This document shows positions 17,936 to 26,074 of a stretch of DNA of 64,000 nt, piece by piece. The stretch lies in NCBI GenBank assembly GCA_023251255.1, contig JAHEZD010000001.1, positions 183,279-247,278 of the forward strand, in the 5' to 3' direction. A program made the position numbers and the translations under genes. Position 1 is the stretch's first letter. The number at the start of each line of letters is the position of its first letter. The notes beneath the pieces were generated by a model that made no database searches, had not been told where the DNA came from, and saw nothing but the letters and a program-made list of their open reading frames with translations. The DNA is from Chitinophagaceae bacterium. Lineage in GTDB: Bacteria; Bacteroidota; Bacteroidia; Chitinophagales; Chitinophagaceae.

Positions 17936-18436
17936 ATGAAAATCCTTAAAAAAATATTGATAGCGCTGCTGTGCGTTTTTATTGTGATACAGTTTTTCAG
18001 GCCAAAGAAAAACAGGTCGGCAGAAATTACTGCCAACCATATCTACAGTATGTACCCTGCTTCCCCTGAAGTGAAAGCCGTATTGGACAAAGCCTGTAAC
18101 GATTGCCACAGCAACAACACCAAATACCCTTGGTATGCGCAGGTACAACCAGTGACCTGGTGGCTCAACAACCATATCAAGGATGGCAAACGCCACTTGA
18201 ACTTCAGTGAGTTCGGTGCATCAAGGATTGCACGGCAATACAAAAAGTTGGAAGAGTGCAATGAACAAGTAAAAGAAGCGGAAATGCCCTTGAATTCCTA
18301 TACTTGGATCCATAAAAATGCCATCCTTACCGATAAAGAAAAGGAAACCTTGGCTTATTGGGTGAATGCCATTAGGGATTCCATCAAGGCAAAATACCCT
18401 GCCGATAGTTTGGTGCTGCCGAAGAGGAAAGCGTAG
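17936..18436 (+). CDS. Haem-binding domain protein (cytochrome c-like CxxCH)
   Basis: A 166-residue protein with one N-terminal membrane anchor (about 5-22) and a periplasmic domain carrying a single CNDCH haem-attachment motif (about residue 57), followed by SNNTKYPWYAQVQPVTWWLNNH. This matches the haem-binding domain family (Haem_bd) common in Bacteroidota, also seen fused to cytochromes. It probably takes part in periplasmic electron transfer; partners are unknown. It directly follows gpmI and ends at a strong terminator. Confidence 0.88.
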   Translation: MKILKKILIALLCVFIVIQFFRPKKNRSAEITANHIYSMYPASPEVKAVLDKACNDCHSNNTKYPWYAQVQPVTWWLNNHIKDGKRHLNFSEFGASRIARQYKKLEECNEQVKEAEMPLNSYTWIHKNAILTDKEKETLAYWVNAIRDSIKAKYPADSLVLPKRKA

Positions 18437-18456
18437 GTTAGGACTCATAAAATTAT

Positions 18457-18488
18457 AAAAGCCCCAGATGCCAACATCTGGGGCTTTT
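18457..18488. terminator. Strong rho-independent terminator
   Basis: Perfect 14-bp stem (18457-18470 with 18475-18488), loop CCAA, A-rich before and T-rich after, 20 bp beyond the stop of the haem-binding protein gene. Confidence 0.9.
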
Positions 18489-18627
18489 TAATGGGTCATA
18501 ATTGTATGTACTCCAACATGGCAGCATCCAAACAGCTAACGCCAAATCGCAATGTAACCGGAATTGAGCTTTAAACCCTAATCTTGAAGGCAACAGTAAA
18601 GCATGATTTCCATGCTGTGAACCCAAT

Positions 18628-18635
18628 TACCTTTG
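18628..18635 (+). promoter_or_regulatory. -7 promoter box of engB, 4 nt before the ATG
   Basis: TACCTTTG (perfect TAnnTTTG) is followed by CGGG and the engB ATG at 18640, again placing the expected transcription start on the start codon. Confidence 0.5.
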
Positions 18636-18639
18636 CGGG

Positions 18640-19299
18640 ATGCAAATAAAATCTGCCAAATACATTATTTCCTCCCCGTCATTCGATATGTGCCCACCGG
18701 CTGACAAGCCTGAATATGCTTTTATTGGCAGGAGCAATGTGGGCAAATCTTCGCTGATCAATATGCTGGTAAACCAGAAGAACCTTGCAAAAACTTCCGG
18801 CACACCGGGCAAAACACAATTGCTCAACCATTTTGAAGTGGTTTCATCAACCCCTACACCCGGCATAAAGGGAGATGGGGTGCCCATGAAATGGAACTTG
18901 GTGGACCTTCCGGGTTATGGCTACGCCAAACGTAGCCAAAGTGATAGGAGGCGTTGGGAGCAGATGATTGAAAATTACCTACGTAAACGTGAGAACCTCA
19001 TCAACATTTTTGTGCTGATTGATGCAAGGCACTCCCCTCAAAAAAATGATTTGGAATTCATTAACCAACTGGATAAATGGGAAGTTCCTTTCGTGCTGGT
19101 GTTTACCAAGGCTGATAAGGAGAAGCCCGGTGCAGTGAAGCGTAACCATGATGCCTTTTTAGCTAAAATGAGGGAAACTTGGCAGTTCCTGCCACAAAGC
19201 TTCATTACCAGTGCAGAAAAGAAAATGGGCAGGGATGAACTGCTGGACTTCATCAGCCAGCGGAATACCGAAGCGGTAAGTGGAGATAAAAAAGATTAG
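18640..19299 (+). CDS. engB: Ribosome-biogenesis GTPase EngB (YihA/YsxC)
   Basis: GTPase needed for assembly of the large ribosomal subunit. The 219-residue protein has G1 GRSNVGKSS (about 30-38), G2 SGTPGKTQ, G3 DLPGYGYAK (about 89-97), G4 TKAD and G5 SAEKK. Between G2 and G3 there is an extra segment of roughly 15 residues (about 69-84, VSSTPTPGIKGDGVP) where most EngB proteins have only a few. The reading frame is intact through it. A strong terminator isolates it from upstream genes. It converges with the ALDH gene (6-bp gap). Confidence 0.96.
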   Translation: MQIKSAKYIISSPSFDMCPPADKPEYAFIGRSNVGKSSLINMLVNQKNLAKTSGTPGKTQLLNHFEVVSSTPTPGIKGDGVPMKWNLVDLPGYGYAKRSQSDRRRWEQMIENYLRKRENLINIFVLIDARHSPQKNDLEFINQLDKWEVPFVLVFTKADKEKPGAVKRNHDAFLAKMRETWQFLPQSFITSAEKKMGRDELLDFISQRNTEAVSGDKKD

Positions 19300-19305
19300 C
19301 TGAAA

Positions 19306-20676
19306 CTACTTGAACATCCATTTGAACAATTTCAACTTGCCCTTAAAGCTTGGGTATTTGATAGATGGATTGAACCAGTTGGGCGTTTTCAAAACAGCTT
19401 TTTTCCTGGTAAAAACATCAAAGCCGAACTTACCGTGATAGGCACCCATGCCACTATTGCCCACTCCACCAAAAGGCAGGTTATGGTTGGCAAACTGATA
19501 AACCGTATTGTTGATGCAGCCACCGCCAAAAGGTATATTGTTCATCCAAAACCCTTCTGAGGATTTATTGGTAGTGAAAAGGTATAAGGCCAATGGATTT
19601 TCATTTGGTTTGATGATTGCTATGGCCTCTTCCCTTGTTTTATAAGTGATAATGGGAAGCAATGGCCCAAAAATTTCTTCCTGCATGATGGATGATTGTA
19701 AGGAAACATTTTCCAATAAAGTTGGGGCTATAAACAGCGTTTCTTTGTTATACTGACCACCATAAATGACGGTTCCTTCATTTAAGTAACTGACCAATTT
19801 AGCAAACCTTTTTTCATTGATGATTTTGCCATAATCATAGCTGCTGCTTGCATCATTGGTATAGAATTTTTTGATAGAAGCTTTCATTTCTTGTATCAAT
19901 TCATCTTTCGCAGATTCATGCACTACTATATAATCAGGAGCAATGCAGGTTTGTCCCACATTAATAAACTTGCCCATTACAATTCTTTGTGCAGCCACTT
20001 TTATATTGGCGTCAGCTTCAACAATAGCAGGGCTTTTGCCACCCAGTTCCAATGTAACGGGCACTAAGTTTTCAGCAGCCATTTTATATACCATTTTGCC
20101 AACGGCAATACTGCCTGTATAAAAAACATGGTTGAAAACAAAGTTGTTCATCAAAGAAGGTACAACCGCTGCACCATCACCTTGAATCAATAAAATAAAT
20201 TCCTTGGCAAAGATTTCCGTGCAGATTTTTTCCATAATAGTGGATGTAGCAGGAGCAAATTCACTTGGTTTCAATACCACACAATTGCCTCCAGCAATGG
20301 CAGCAATCAATGGATTGAACATTAATTGGAAAGGATAGTTCCAAGGGGCAATAATCAGTACCACGCCCAATGCATCCTTATATATTTTACTGCTGGATGG
20401 AAGGTTCAGTAGATTGGTTGGAACAGTTTCTGGCCGCATCCAGTCACTTAAATTTTTAAGGTAGAGATTAATCTCGCTTAGCACCAGACCAATTTCTGAG
20501 GCATAGCTTTCTTCGGGGCTTTTTTTCAGATCCTTGTAAAGTGCATCGGTTATTTCTGACTCATATTTTTGAATAGCTTCCTTCAAAAGTTTCAACTGCT
20601 GCCTCCTGAACTCGTAGCTTTTGGTAGCCCCAGTTTCAAAGTAATTTTTCAGGTTGGCTAGCTGGCTAGTAAACAT
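19306..20676 (-). CDS. Aldehyde dehydrogenase family protein (class 3-like)
   Basis: A 456-residue NAD(P)-dependent aldehyde dehydrogenase. It has the cofactor region PWNYPFQLMFNPLIAAIAGGNCVVLKPSE, FTGS-like FYTGSIAVGK, catalytic Glu in VTLELGGKSP, nucleophile Cys in NVGQTCIAPDYI, and EEIFGPLLPI. The length and lack of an N-terminal extension, together with a hydrophobic basic C-terminus (KLKLFKWMFK), are like class 3 fatty aldehyde dehydrogenases. The substrate is not certain. The upstream region holds an unusual array of TGTTAC sites, so it may be under a dedicated repressor. Confidence 0.9.
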   Translation of the reverse strand: MFTSQLANLKNYFETGATKSYEFRRQQLKLLKEAIQKYESEITDALYKDLKKSPEESYASEIGLVLSEINLYLKNLSDWMRPETVPTNLLNLPSSSKIYKDALGVVLIIAPWNYPFQLMFNPLIAAIAGGNCVVLKPSEFAPATSTIMEKICTEIFAKEFILLIQGDGAAVVPSLMNNFVFNHVFYTGSIAVGKMVYKMAAENLVPVTLELGGKSPAIVEADANIKVAAQRIVMGKFINVGQTCIAPDYIVVHESAKDELIQEMKASIKKFYTNDASSSYDYGKIINEKRFAKLVSYLNEGTVIYGGQYNKETLFIAPTLLENVSLQSSIMQEEIFGPLLPIITYKTREEAIAIIKPNENPLALYLFTTNKSSEGFWMNNIPFGGGCINNTVYQFANHNLPFGGVGNSGMGAYHGKFGFDVFTRKKAVLKTPNWFNPSIKYPSFKGKLKLFKWMFK

Positions 20677-20760
20677 GGCAAACGTTTTTGGAATACAAGT
20701 TTACAACTAATCAAAAGCGGAATGATCAATTCTTTCCCGCTATGAAGTGATAAGAAAACT

Positions 20761-20848
20761 GTAACAAATTTTAATCTCACAATTATTTTGTTACAATTCT
20801 GTAACAAAAAACCTGTAACAATTTTATTTGTTACACAAAATTTGTTAC
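20761..20848. promoter_or_regulatory. Array of six GTAACA/TGTTAC sites forming inverted repeats
   Basis: GTAACA occurs at 20761, 20801 and 20815 and its complement TGTTAC at 20789, 20829 and 20843. The last four sites are exactly 14 bp apart; the first two are 28 bp apart. They form two clear dyads: TTTTGTTACA-ATTC-TGTAACAAAA (20786-20809) and TGTAACAA-N6-TTGTTACA (20814-20835). The array lies 85 bp upstream of the ALDH start and 45 bp upstream of tadA. This looks like a multi-site operator, though RNA hairpins are also possible. Confidence 0.5.
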
Positions 20849-20892
20849 AAACTCAAGGCTGCTAGCTTGGGCATTCCCTTTACCTTAGCCCC

Positions 20893-21363
20893 ATGCAAGC
20901 AATGCCAGACGAATATTATATGCAGCAGGCCCTGAAAGAGGCACATGAAGCGTTTGATGAAGATGAAGTGCCGGTGGGTGCCGTGGTGGTCATTAACAAC
21001 AAGATTATTGCCCGTGGCCATAACCAAGTGGAACGATTGAACGACAGTACGGCCCATGCAGAAATCATAGCACTCACTTCTGCCTACAACCATCTGGGGG
21101 CCAAGTACCTGCCCGATGCTACTTTGTTTGTAACGGTGGAGCCCTGCCTCATGTGCTGTGGTGCCATGTACTGGGGCAAGATTGGCCGGATTGTGTACGG
21201 CGCAAGCGATGAAAAAAATGGCGGCCTCCGTTTCTTTACAGATGAAGATGGATTGGTAAAACCGGAAAGCTGGCCCTTCCATCCAAAAGCCCAATTGGTG
21301 AAAGGGGTACTGGCGGAAGAATGTGGGATGTTGATGAAGACTTTTTTCAGGAGCAAACGGTAG
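20893..21363 (+). CDS. tadA: tRNA-specific adenosine deaminase-type nucleoside deaminase
   Basis: A 156-residue zinc deaminase with the catalytic HAE (His55, Glu57) and PCLMCC (Cys85, Cys88) motifs, plus VPVGAVVV and GARxxxx-like YGASDEKNGG. This is the TadA/CDD family, which makes inosine at the wobble base of tRNA-Arg(ACG). Related nucleoside deaminases such as guanine deaminase share these motifs; length and N-terminus favour TadA. A near-consensus -7 box (TACCTTAG) ends 4 nt before the ATG at 20893. Confidence 0.88.
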   Translation: MQAMPDEYYMQQALKEAHEAFDEDEVPVGAVVVINNKIIARGHNQVERLNDSTAHAEIIALTSAYNHLGAKYLPDATLFVTVEPCLMCCGAMYWGKIGRIVYGASDEKNGGLRFFTDEDGLVKPESWPFHPKAQLVKGVLAEECGMLMKTFFRSKR

Positions 21364-21446
21364 AGAGTTGACTACAGAATTATTTATCAAAATTTTTATG
21401 CAATCCGGACAGCAGTTGCATCAGCAGTTTTGTCAAACCTCATATT

Positions 21447-22430
21447 ATGCCAAACTACCTGCAGTTAAACATCCCCGAAGGATGCAGCGAAAGCTGGAAC
21501 GATATGCTTCCCAACCATCAAGGCAGACATTGCCTTAACTGCCAGAAAACGGTGGTTGATTTTACAGCAATGACAGATACGGAACTGGTCAATTTTTTCA
21601 AGAAAAATACAGGCAATACTTGTGGGCGGTTTACTGGTGACCAGTTGCAAAGGGATATATTGATTCCAAAGAAGCAGGTCAATTGGGTGAAATATCTTTT
21701 TCAGTTTGCCATCCCCGCTTTTTTATTGTCCATTAAAACATCAGCAAAAACAACATCAGGTCTTTTTGCGAACACTGAATTGTTACCATTTAGGGACACC
21801 GTACCCAAAGGCACTGTACTCGGAAAAATGGTGGCGCAGGAATTTGAAGTATCAGGAAAGATAATTGGGGAGAGGGGAGAACCTGTTTCTTTTGCTTCCG
21901 TTTTTATTAAAGGAAGTAAAAGGGGAGTTGCTGCTACGGATAGCGGAACATTCAAATTGAACCACATTAATAGTAGCTGCACTTTGGTAATAGCTGCAGT
22001 TGGATATGAAAGCAAAGAAATTGCGTATAAGGATATTAAACACGATATGCAAATCGTATTAAAGTTGTCACAGGCACCAATGGGTGAGATAGCAATAAAC
22101 GGCTTTGTAGTAACGAGCAGACGGAAAAGGAAAAAACAAGCTGTTGTGCAGGCTGATACAATAGTAAGCTGCTCGGCCAAAATCTATCCGAATCCAATTT
22201 CTTCATCAGGTATCCTAAACATTAATTGGACAAATGCAGAAGCTGGTAAGTATTCCATTCAGATAACCAATCTGCAAGGTCAGGTTGTTCAAGTTGAGAA
22301 ATTGGAAATGGGCAAGAAGCAAATAACGTCTTCTATTACTTTGAAAGATATTCTTGCTGGTAATTATGCAGTTATTATTACCAACACAAAAACTGGTAAC
22401 CATTTTTCTAATCAATTAATTGTTCAGTAA
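21447..22430 (+). CDS. Cys-rich N-terminal domain, one TM helix, carboxypeptidase-regulatory-like domain and T9SS sorting domain
   Basis: A 327-residue protein in four parts. Residues 1-65 form a cysteine-bearing domain (CSESW...GRHCLNCQKTVVDFTAMTD...CGRF) seen at the start of many Bacteroidota proteins. About 72-92 is a hydrophobic helix. About 130-205 is a CarboxypepD_reg-like beta-sandwich (GKIIGERGEPVSFASVFIKG). About 245-327 resembles a type A type IX secretion sorting domain (KIYPNPISSSGILNI...LAGNYAVII). The odd point is that there is no N-terminal signal peptide: the Cys domain precedes the helix and would be cytoplasmic, which is hard to reconcile with secretion. Function unknown. 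Confidence 0.7.
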   Translation: MPNYLQLNIPEGCSESWNDMLPNHQGRHCLNCQKTVVDFTAMTDTELVNFFKKNTGNTCGRFTGDQLQRDILIPKKQVNWVKYLFQFAIPAFLLSIKTSAKTTSGLFANTELLPFRDTVPKGTVLGKMVAQEFEVSGKIIGERGEPVSFASVFIKGSKRGVAATDSGTFKLNHINSSCTLVIAAVGYESKEIAYKDIKHDMQIVLKLSQAPMGEIAINGFVVTSRRKRKKQAVVQADTIVSCSAKIYPNPISSSGILNINWTNAEAGKYSIQITNLQGQVVQVEKLEMGKKQITSSITLKDILAGNYAVIITNTKTGNHFSNQLIVQ

Positions 22431-22470
22431 AGACCGTCCAGAAAATCATCTGGATAGCACAACCTTTCCA

Positions 22471-23532
22471 ATGCGAATCCTTCCTCCATTTAGCCTTTTT
22501 TTGCTTGTGCTGATGGTCTCCTGTTCAGCACCCAAGCAATTCTTTCAGCCCCCCTACAAGAATTGCAAGTACTTAGTTGATACTTGTTTTTCAGGAGATG
22601 AATTTCCATTGAAGGCAATGAGCCGTTCCATGTTTGGTTTGGCCATACAGGATATTTTTCAAAGGTCATTGTTCGATAAACTTCTTTTAGACTACCCTTC
22701 ATTATTAGGATTAATTACTGGAAACAATCGTATAGACATATCTATTGGGGAAATGGACAGCAGGGCATTTAGCGATGATTACCTTACTCGAATAGCGGCA
22801 GCAAGAAAGATTAACCCCGATACCTTCGGTGTTTCTTACCATACCTATTCGCCTTCGTATTTTAATCTTTATTACGTATTGCCAAAATCTGTAAACGGAA
22901 ATTTTATCACAAGAAAAATTGATTTTGACAACTATGCTGATAGTGCCAGATTAAGACGTAGCTCTAGATGGTTTCCATTCTCAACCCCATTTATTGACAG
23001 CCCACTACAAGTATTCAATTTGCCTTTACCAAACACTAAGGCTACCTACCATTTTCAGCCTGGAGGGTTTTTGATAGCAATACCTGACAGGCTTATTGTT
23101 GACCAGTCTGGAGAAACGTACCATCCAGAAAACCGCTTCATTGTTTTAAACAGCCATGTTTTTAACTATAAAAGGAATGTTCAGGTTTTCTTTTTCCACT
23201 TTTTGTATTTCAAGTCAAAGTTTAGACTAGAGAATTTTTATTTTCAAACTGGTTTTAATCAATTTATCGACTCCGTAAATCTACCTAGCTATAAGGGGAT
23301 AAATCCATACACAAGGTTTGTAACCAAAGAACAGCTCATTCCTTCGCTAGAGGAATTTATGCATCTTGTTTTGTATGCAGAATATAGCTGTAGGGAAAAA
23401 CCCGTTTTCGTAAAAATGACTGGGAAATATGTTTATACGTTTAAGTTTTACAGTGAGATAAAACGTAGCTATATGATGGTGGATTTTGATTTACGTAAGA
23501 TTAAGATATTATCGGTTAAAGAAGTAGGATAA
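22471..23532 (+). CDS. Putative lipoprotein of unknown function
   Basis: A 353-residue protein with a lipoprotein signal peptide (MRILPPFSLFLLVLMVSC, lipobox Leu-Met-Val-Ser-Cys). The mature part is rich in aromatic and polar residues (repeated Phe-Tyr pairs) with no motif I recognise. I start it at the ATG at 22471, which begins the signal peptide; the frame is open to 22420. It lies 40 bp after the T9SS-domain gene and could be co-transcribed. Envelope-anchored, function unknown. Confidence 0.65.
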   Translation: MRILPPFSLFLLVLMVSCSAPKQFFQPPYKNCKYLVDTCFSGDEFPLKAMSRSMFGLAIQDIFQRSLFDKLLLDYPSLLGLITGNNRIDISIGEMDSRAFSDDYLTRIAAARKINPDTFGVSYHTYSPSYFNLYYVLPKSVNGNFITRKIDFDNYADSARLRRSSRWFPFSTPFIDSPLQVFNLPLPNTKATYHFQPGGFLIAIPDRLIVDQSGETYHPENRFIVLNSHVFNYKRNVQVFFFHFLYFKSKFRLENFYFQTGFNQFIDSVNLPSYKGINPYTRFVTKEQLIPSLEEFMHLVLYAEYSCREKPVFVKMTGKYVYTFKFYSEIKRSYMMVDFDLRKIKILSVKEVG

Positions 23533-23630
23533 ACAAGGTTTTCAAGGGGCACTGAATTCTTAGTTAAAGTTTTCATTTCGACTTAAGAAACAAATCACAT
23601 TTCATTTCCGGCATTTCAGCCATCAATGGT

Positions 23631-23638
23631 TAAATTTG
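23631..23638 (+). promoter_or_regulatory. -7 promoter box of the superoxide dismutase gene
   Basis: TAAATTTG, a perfect TAnnTTTG, lies 42 bp before the ATG at 23681, in the 148-bp gap. No exact -33 box at 19-bp spacing. Confidence 0.45.
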
Positions 23639-23680
23639 TGTTCCATAAAAACAAATCATTCACACTTAAATTTTAATTCT

Positions 23681-24286
23681 ATGGCATTTACATTACCGGC
23701 CTTGCCTTATGCACATGAAGCATTGGAGCCACATATCGATACACTGACCATGCAGATACACCATGGCAAGCACCACCAAGCTTATGTTGACAATTTGAAC
23801 AAGGCCATTGCTGGCACTGACAATGAAAACAAGAGCCTTGAAGAACTGGTGAAACATGCAGGTACCATTTCACCTGCAGTTCGCAATAATGGTGGTGGTC
23901 ACTGGAACCACAGTTTCTTCTGGGAAAGCCTTGCCCCCAATGCTGGCGGCACACCAACAGGCGAACTGGCCGATGCTATCAATGCTGCCTTCGGCAGCTT
24001 CGATGATTTCAAAACAAAATTTGCAGCAGCGGGTACCACACGTTTTGGAAGTGGCTGGGCATGGCTGATCGTGAAGGATGGTAAGCTGGAAGTTTCTTCC
24101 ACCCCGAATCAGGATAATCCCTTAATGGATGTGGCCGAAGTAAAGGGCACGCCTATTTTAGGTGTTGACGTTTGGGAGCATGCTTATTATTTAAAGTACC
24201 AGAACAAGCGTCCAGATTACTTGACAGCTATTTGGAACCTGATCAACTGGTCAAAAGTTGCTGAACGTTTTGCAGCAGCCAAATAA
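23681..24286 (+). CDS. sodA: Superoxide dismutase (Fe/Mn family, Mn-like)
   Basis: Dismutates superoxide to hydrogen peroxide and oxygen. The 201-residue protein has all four metal ligands: His27 in [11 protein letters not shown], His in [10 protein letters not shown], and Asp and His in [18 protein letters not shown] and the Gln in TPNQDNPLM are the arrangement usual for Mn-type enzymes, though cambialistic use is possible. There is no signal peptide, so it is cytoplasmic. Start is the ATG at 23681, preceded by a promoter box; a terminator follows. Confidence 0.97.
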   Translation: MAFTLPALPYAHEALEPHIDTLTMQIHHGKHHQAYVDNLNKAIAGTDNENKSLEELVKHAGTISPAVRNNGGGHWNHSFFWESLAPNAGGTPTGELADAINAAFGSFDDFKTKFAAAGTTRFGSGWAWLIVKDGKLEVSSTPNQDNPLMDVAEVKGTPILGVDVWEHAYYLKYQNKRPDYLTAIWNLINWSKVAERFAAAK

Positions 24287-24311
24287 TCATTCAGTAAAAA
24301 CATTTACTTTT

Positions 24312-24344
24312 AAATCCTCATCAGTTCCTGATGGGGATTTTTTT
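24312..24344 (+). terminator. Rho-independent terminator after sodA
   Basis: Twelve-base-pair stem with one mismatch (24312-24323 with 24329-24340), loop GTTCC, then a run of T, 25 bp past the sodA stop. Confidence 0.8.
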
Positions 24345-24360
24345 ATCAATCTTACATTAT

Positions 24361-25008
24361 ATGAAACTAACAAACCTCGGATTGCTCCTGGCAATCGTAT
24401 GCTTTGCCTCATGTTCTTCAGGAAACAAAAAAGTATTGGTACTCGTTAATGGCGGCAGCACGGTTGACGAAGCCTCCAAAACTATTACCTCTGCTAACGG
24501 AAGTGGCAGTGAAACCAAGGAGCTTAAATTCACGGGTAGCGACAAGACGACCCTCCAACTAAAGGCTGATGGCAAGCAAACGGCTATTGACATACCGACG
24601 AATGGCTATTATTTTTTAAATGCCACGAATGATACGGTGGTTGGTAGCTATGTTACCTTTTCCGCTCCCAAAAGCATGAACGATACTTTCGGTGTTATCA
24701 AACAGGATGTGTACAAGAAGAGCATTGACTCTTTGACTGAATTGATTGCTGGTAAAAATATAAGTGCGGCCAACAGGAACTACTTCATTCCCCCGCATAC
24801 TGCGGTAAAGGTTACGGACAATGTCGATGCTATAATAGTGGCACCTTTCCATCAAATGACCACTGTAGAAAAAGAAGAGGGCAAGGAGCCCGAAGTATAC
24901 AGGTTCTACACTGCTGATGAGATAAGGGTCAAGATTGAAAAGCAGCGTGAATTCACCAAACCAAAACCTGCCGCTGGTGATGCAAAAGATGGCGGTAAGA
25001 AGAAGTAG
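24361..25008 (+). CDS. Putative lipoprotein of unknown function
   Basis: A 215-residue protein with a lipoprotein signal (MKLTNLGLLLAIVCFASCSS; lipobox Phe-Ala-Ser-Cys). The mature part is Thr/Ser/Lys-rich, with a predicted beta-strand region, IPPHTAVKVTDN, and a lysine-rich tail (KPAAGDAKDGGKKK). I do not recognise a family. The ATG at 24361 begins the signal peptide directly; an in-frame ATG at 24331 lies inside the sodA terminator and is rejected. It is followed by a MITE-like repeat. Confidence 0.65.
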   Translation: MKLTNLGLLLAIVCFASCSSGNKKVLVLVNGGSTVDEASKTITSANGSGSETKELKFTGSDKTTLQLKADGKQTAIDIPTNGYYFLNATNDTVVGSYVTFSAPKSMNDTFGVIKQDVYKKSIDSLTELIAGKNISAANRNYFIPPHTAVKVTDNVDAIIVAPFHQMTTVEKEEGKEPEVYRFYTADEIRVKIEKQREFTKPKPAAGDAKDGGKKK

Positions 25009-25020
25009 CTGCCTGTGCTA

Positions 25021-25140
25021 TGTCATTAAGTTAAGGTTTGTCAGCCGGAGCTGCTTGTCGAAGGCGATTTAGGAAATCACGGTTCAGTCTATCGGTTTCG
25101 ACAGGTTCAACCTGACATAGTACCTCTTAACTTAATAACA
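25021..25140. repeat. MITE-like element, copy 1 (120 bp)
   Basis: Bounded by terminal inverted repeats TGTCATTAAGTTAAGG and, at the far end, the complement of TGTTATTAAGTTAAG (one mismatch in 15). Inside, a second inverted pair (TGTCAGCC...CTTGTCGAAGG against TCGACAGG...CCTGACA) makes the whole unit foldable. A longer copy in the same orientation lies at 25822. It contains no open frame. Its ends resemble transposon termini without a transposase. Confidence 0.65.
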
Positions 25141-25144
25141 ATAA

Positions 25145-25177
25145 AAAAGAGCCGTTCAAATACTGAACGGCTCTTTT
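25145..25177. terminator. Bidirectional rho-independent terminator
   Basis: Perfect 14-bp stem (25145-25158 with 25164-25177), loop AATAC, with an A-run on one side and T-run on the other. It serves the minus-strand yidD and any plus-strand read-through from the lipoprotein gene. Confidence 0.9.
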
Positions 25178-25180
25178 ATT

Positions 25181-25411
25181 TCACGGCACAGGGTCATATC
25201 CACTGCTGCCTCCCGGATGGCATTTTGAAATTCGTTTTGCTGCCAACCAGCTTCCTTTAAAGGGCCCATGTTTCTTCAATGCTTCCACCGCATATTGCGA
25301 ACAGGTGGGTGTGAACCTGCACTTTGGTCCAATGGCTGGCGATATAACGTACTGGTAAATCCTTATCAGCAGTATAAATGGCCAGCTTAATATTTGCAGC
25401 AAGAGTTTCAT
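25181..25411 (-). CDS. yidD: Membrane protein insertion efficiency factor YidD
   Basis: A 76-residue peripheral membrane protein that assists YidC-dependent insertion. It has the N-terminal amphipathic helix [21 protein letters not shown] and then the family hallmark [19 protein letters not shown] and [13 protein letters not shown]. Its ATG overlaps the rnpA stop (ATGA, 4 bp), the classic rnpA-yidD arrangement. yidC is not adjacent in this window. Confidence 0.96.
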   Translation of the reverse strand: MKLLLQILSWPFILLIRIYQYVISPAIGPKCRFTPTCSQYAVEALKKHGPFKGSWLAAKRISKCHPGGSSGYDPVP

Positions 25412-25794
25412 GATAATGCCTTTATCAGTTTGTCAATGGCAAGGGGCATTTTTGTTTGCAGCTCAGTTATGTTAGGCAATGTTTTTTCAATATAGAGCAT
25501 GAACACGGCCACCTGTTTTTTTTGTTCAGTTGAGCAATCGTACAATGGCTGCTTATTCAGGCGGTAAGCTTCCCTCAATAATCTTTTGATCCTGTTCCTG
25601 TCAACAGCCTTCTTGAAAACCTTACTGCTTGCACCAACCCCTACTTTCACTGGAAAATCAAGTTCCTCCTCAACGGTCATAGAGAAAACCTTGATGGGGA
25701 AAACAGAAAATGACCTGCCCTTTGCAAACAATTGCTCCATCAGTTTGCGGCTCTTTAATTTTTCTTTCTTGTTATAGGAAAATAGTTTGGGCAT
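25408..25794 (-). CDS. rnpA: Ribonuclease P protein component
   Basis: Protein subunit of RNase P, which trims the 5' ends of pre-tRNAs. The 128-residue protein has [16 protein letters not shown] near the start, [20 protein letters not shown], and the RNR motif with [12 protein letters not shown] start it at the ATG at 25794 ([17 protein letters not shown]); the frame extends to 25827, but that start would sit within the repeat element at 25822. It overlaps yidD. It is separated from rpmH by a terminator and a MITE-like element. Confidence 0.95.
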   Translation of the reverse strand: MPKLFSYNKKEKLKSRKLMEQLFAKGRSFSVFPIKVFSMTVEEELDFPVKVGVGASSKVFKKAVDRNRIKRLLREAYRLNKQPLYDCSTEQKKQVAVFMLYIEKTLPNITELQTKMPLAIDKLIKALS

Positions 25795-25821
25795 GTGTTG
25801 TTCTAGTGTTGCTAAGAGCAG

Positions 25822-25979
25822 TGTCATGAAGTTAAGGATTGTCAGCCTGAGCCTGCCCGTTTTCCCGTCCGTACCGGCACGGGCGGGCGTTCAGACGGGC
25901 TTGTCGAAGGCAACTTAGAGGCTGTTTGGCATATCGGTTTCGACAAACTCCTGACATTGTACTTCTTAACTTAATGACA
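25822..25979. repeat. MITE-like element, copy 2 (158 bp)
   Basis: Same ends and orientation as the copy at 25021: begins TGTCATGAAGTTAAGG and ends CTTAACTTAATGACA. The middle carries an extra GC-rich hairpin block (about 25853-25900, GCCCGT...ACGGGC), which explains the greater length. It sits between rpmH and rnpA, so that rnpA-yidD is flanked by the two copies. Confidence 0.65.
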
Positions 25980-26018
25980 TTGCGTTAAAAGAACTTTGAT
26001 TAATGTAACAAAACTAAA

Positions 26019-26044
26019 AAAGCCCCGCAAAAATGCAGGGCTTT
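26019..26044 (-). terminator. Rho-independent terminator after rpmH
   Basis: On the minus strand a 10-bp stem with one G-U pair (AAAGCCCTGC with GCGGGGCTTT), loop ATTTTT, followed by a T-run, 30 bp beyond the rpmH stop. It separates rpmH from rnpA. Confidence 0.8.
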
Positions 26045-26074
26045 GGAATATTTGTTTCCCTAAAGGTTAGGGAA

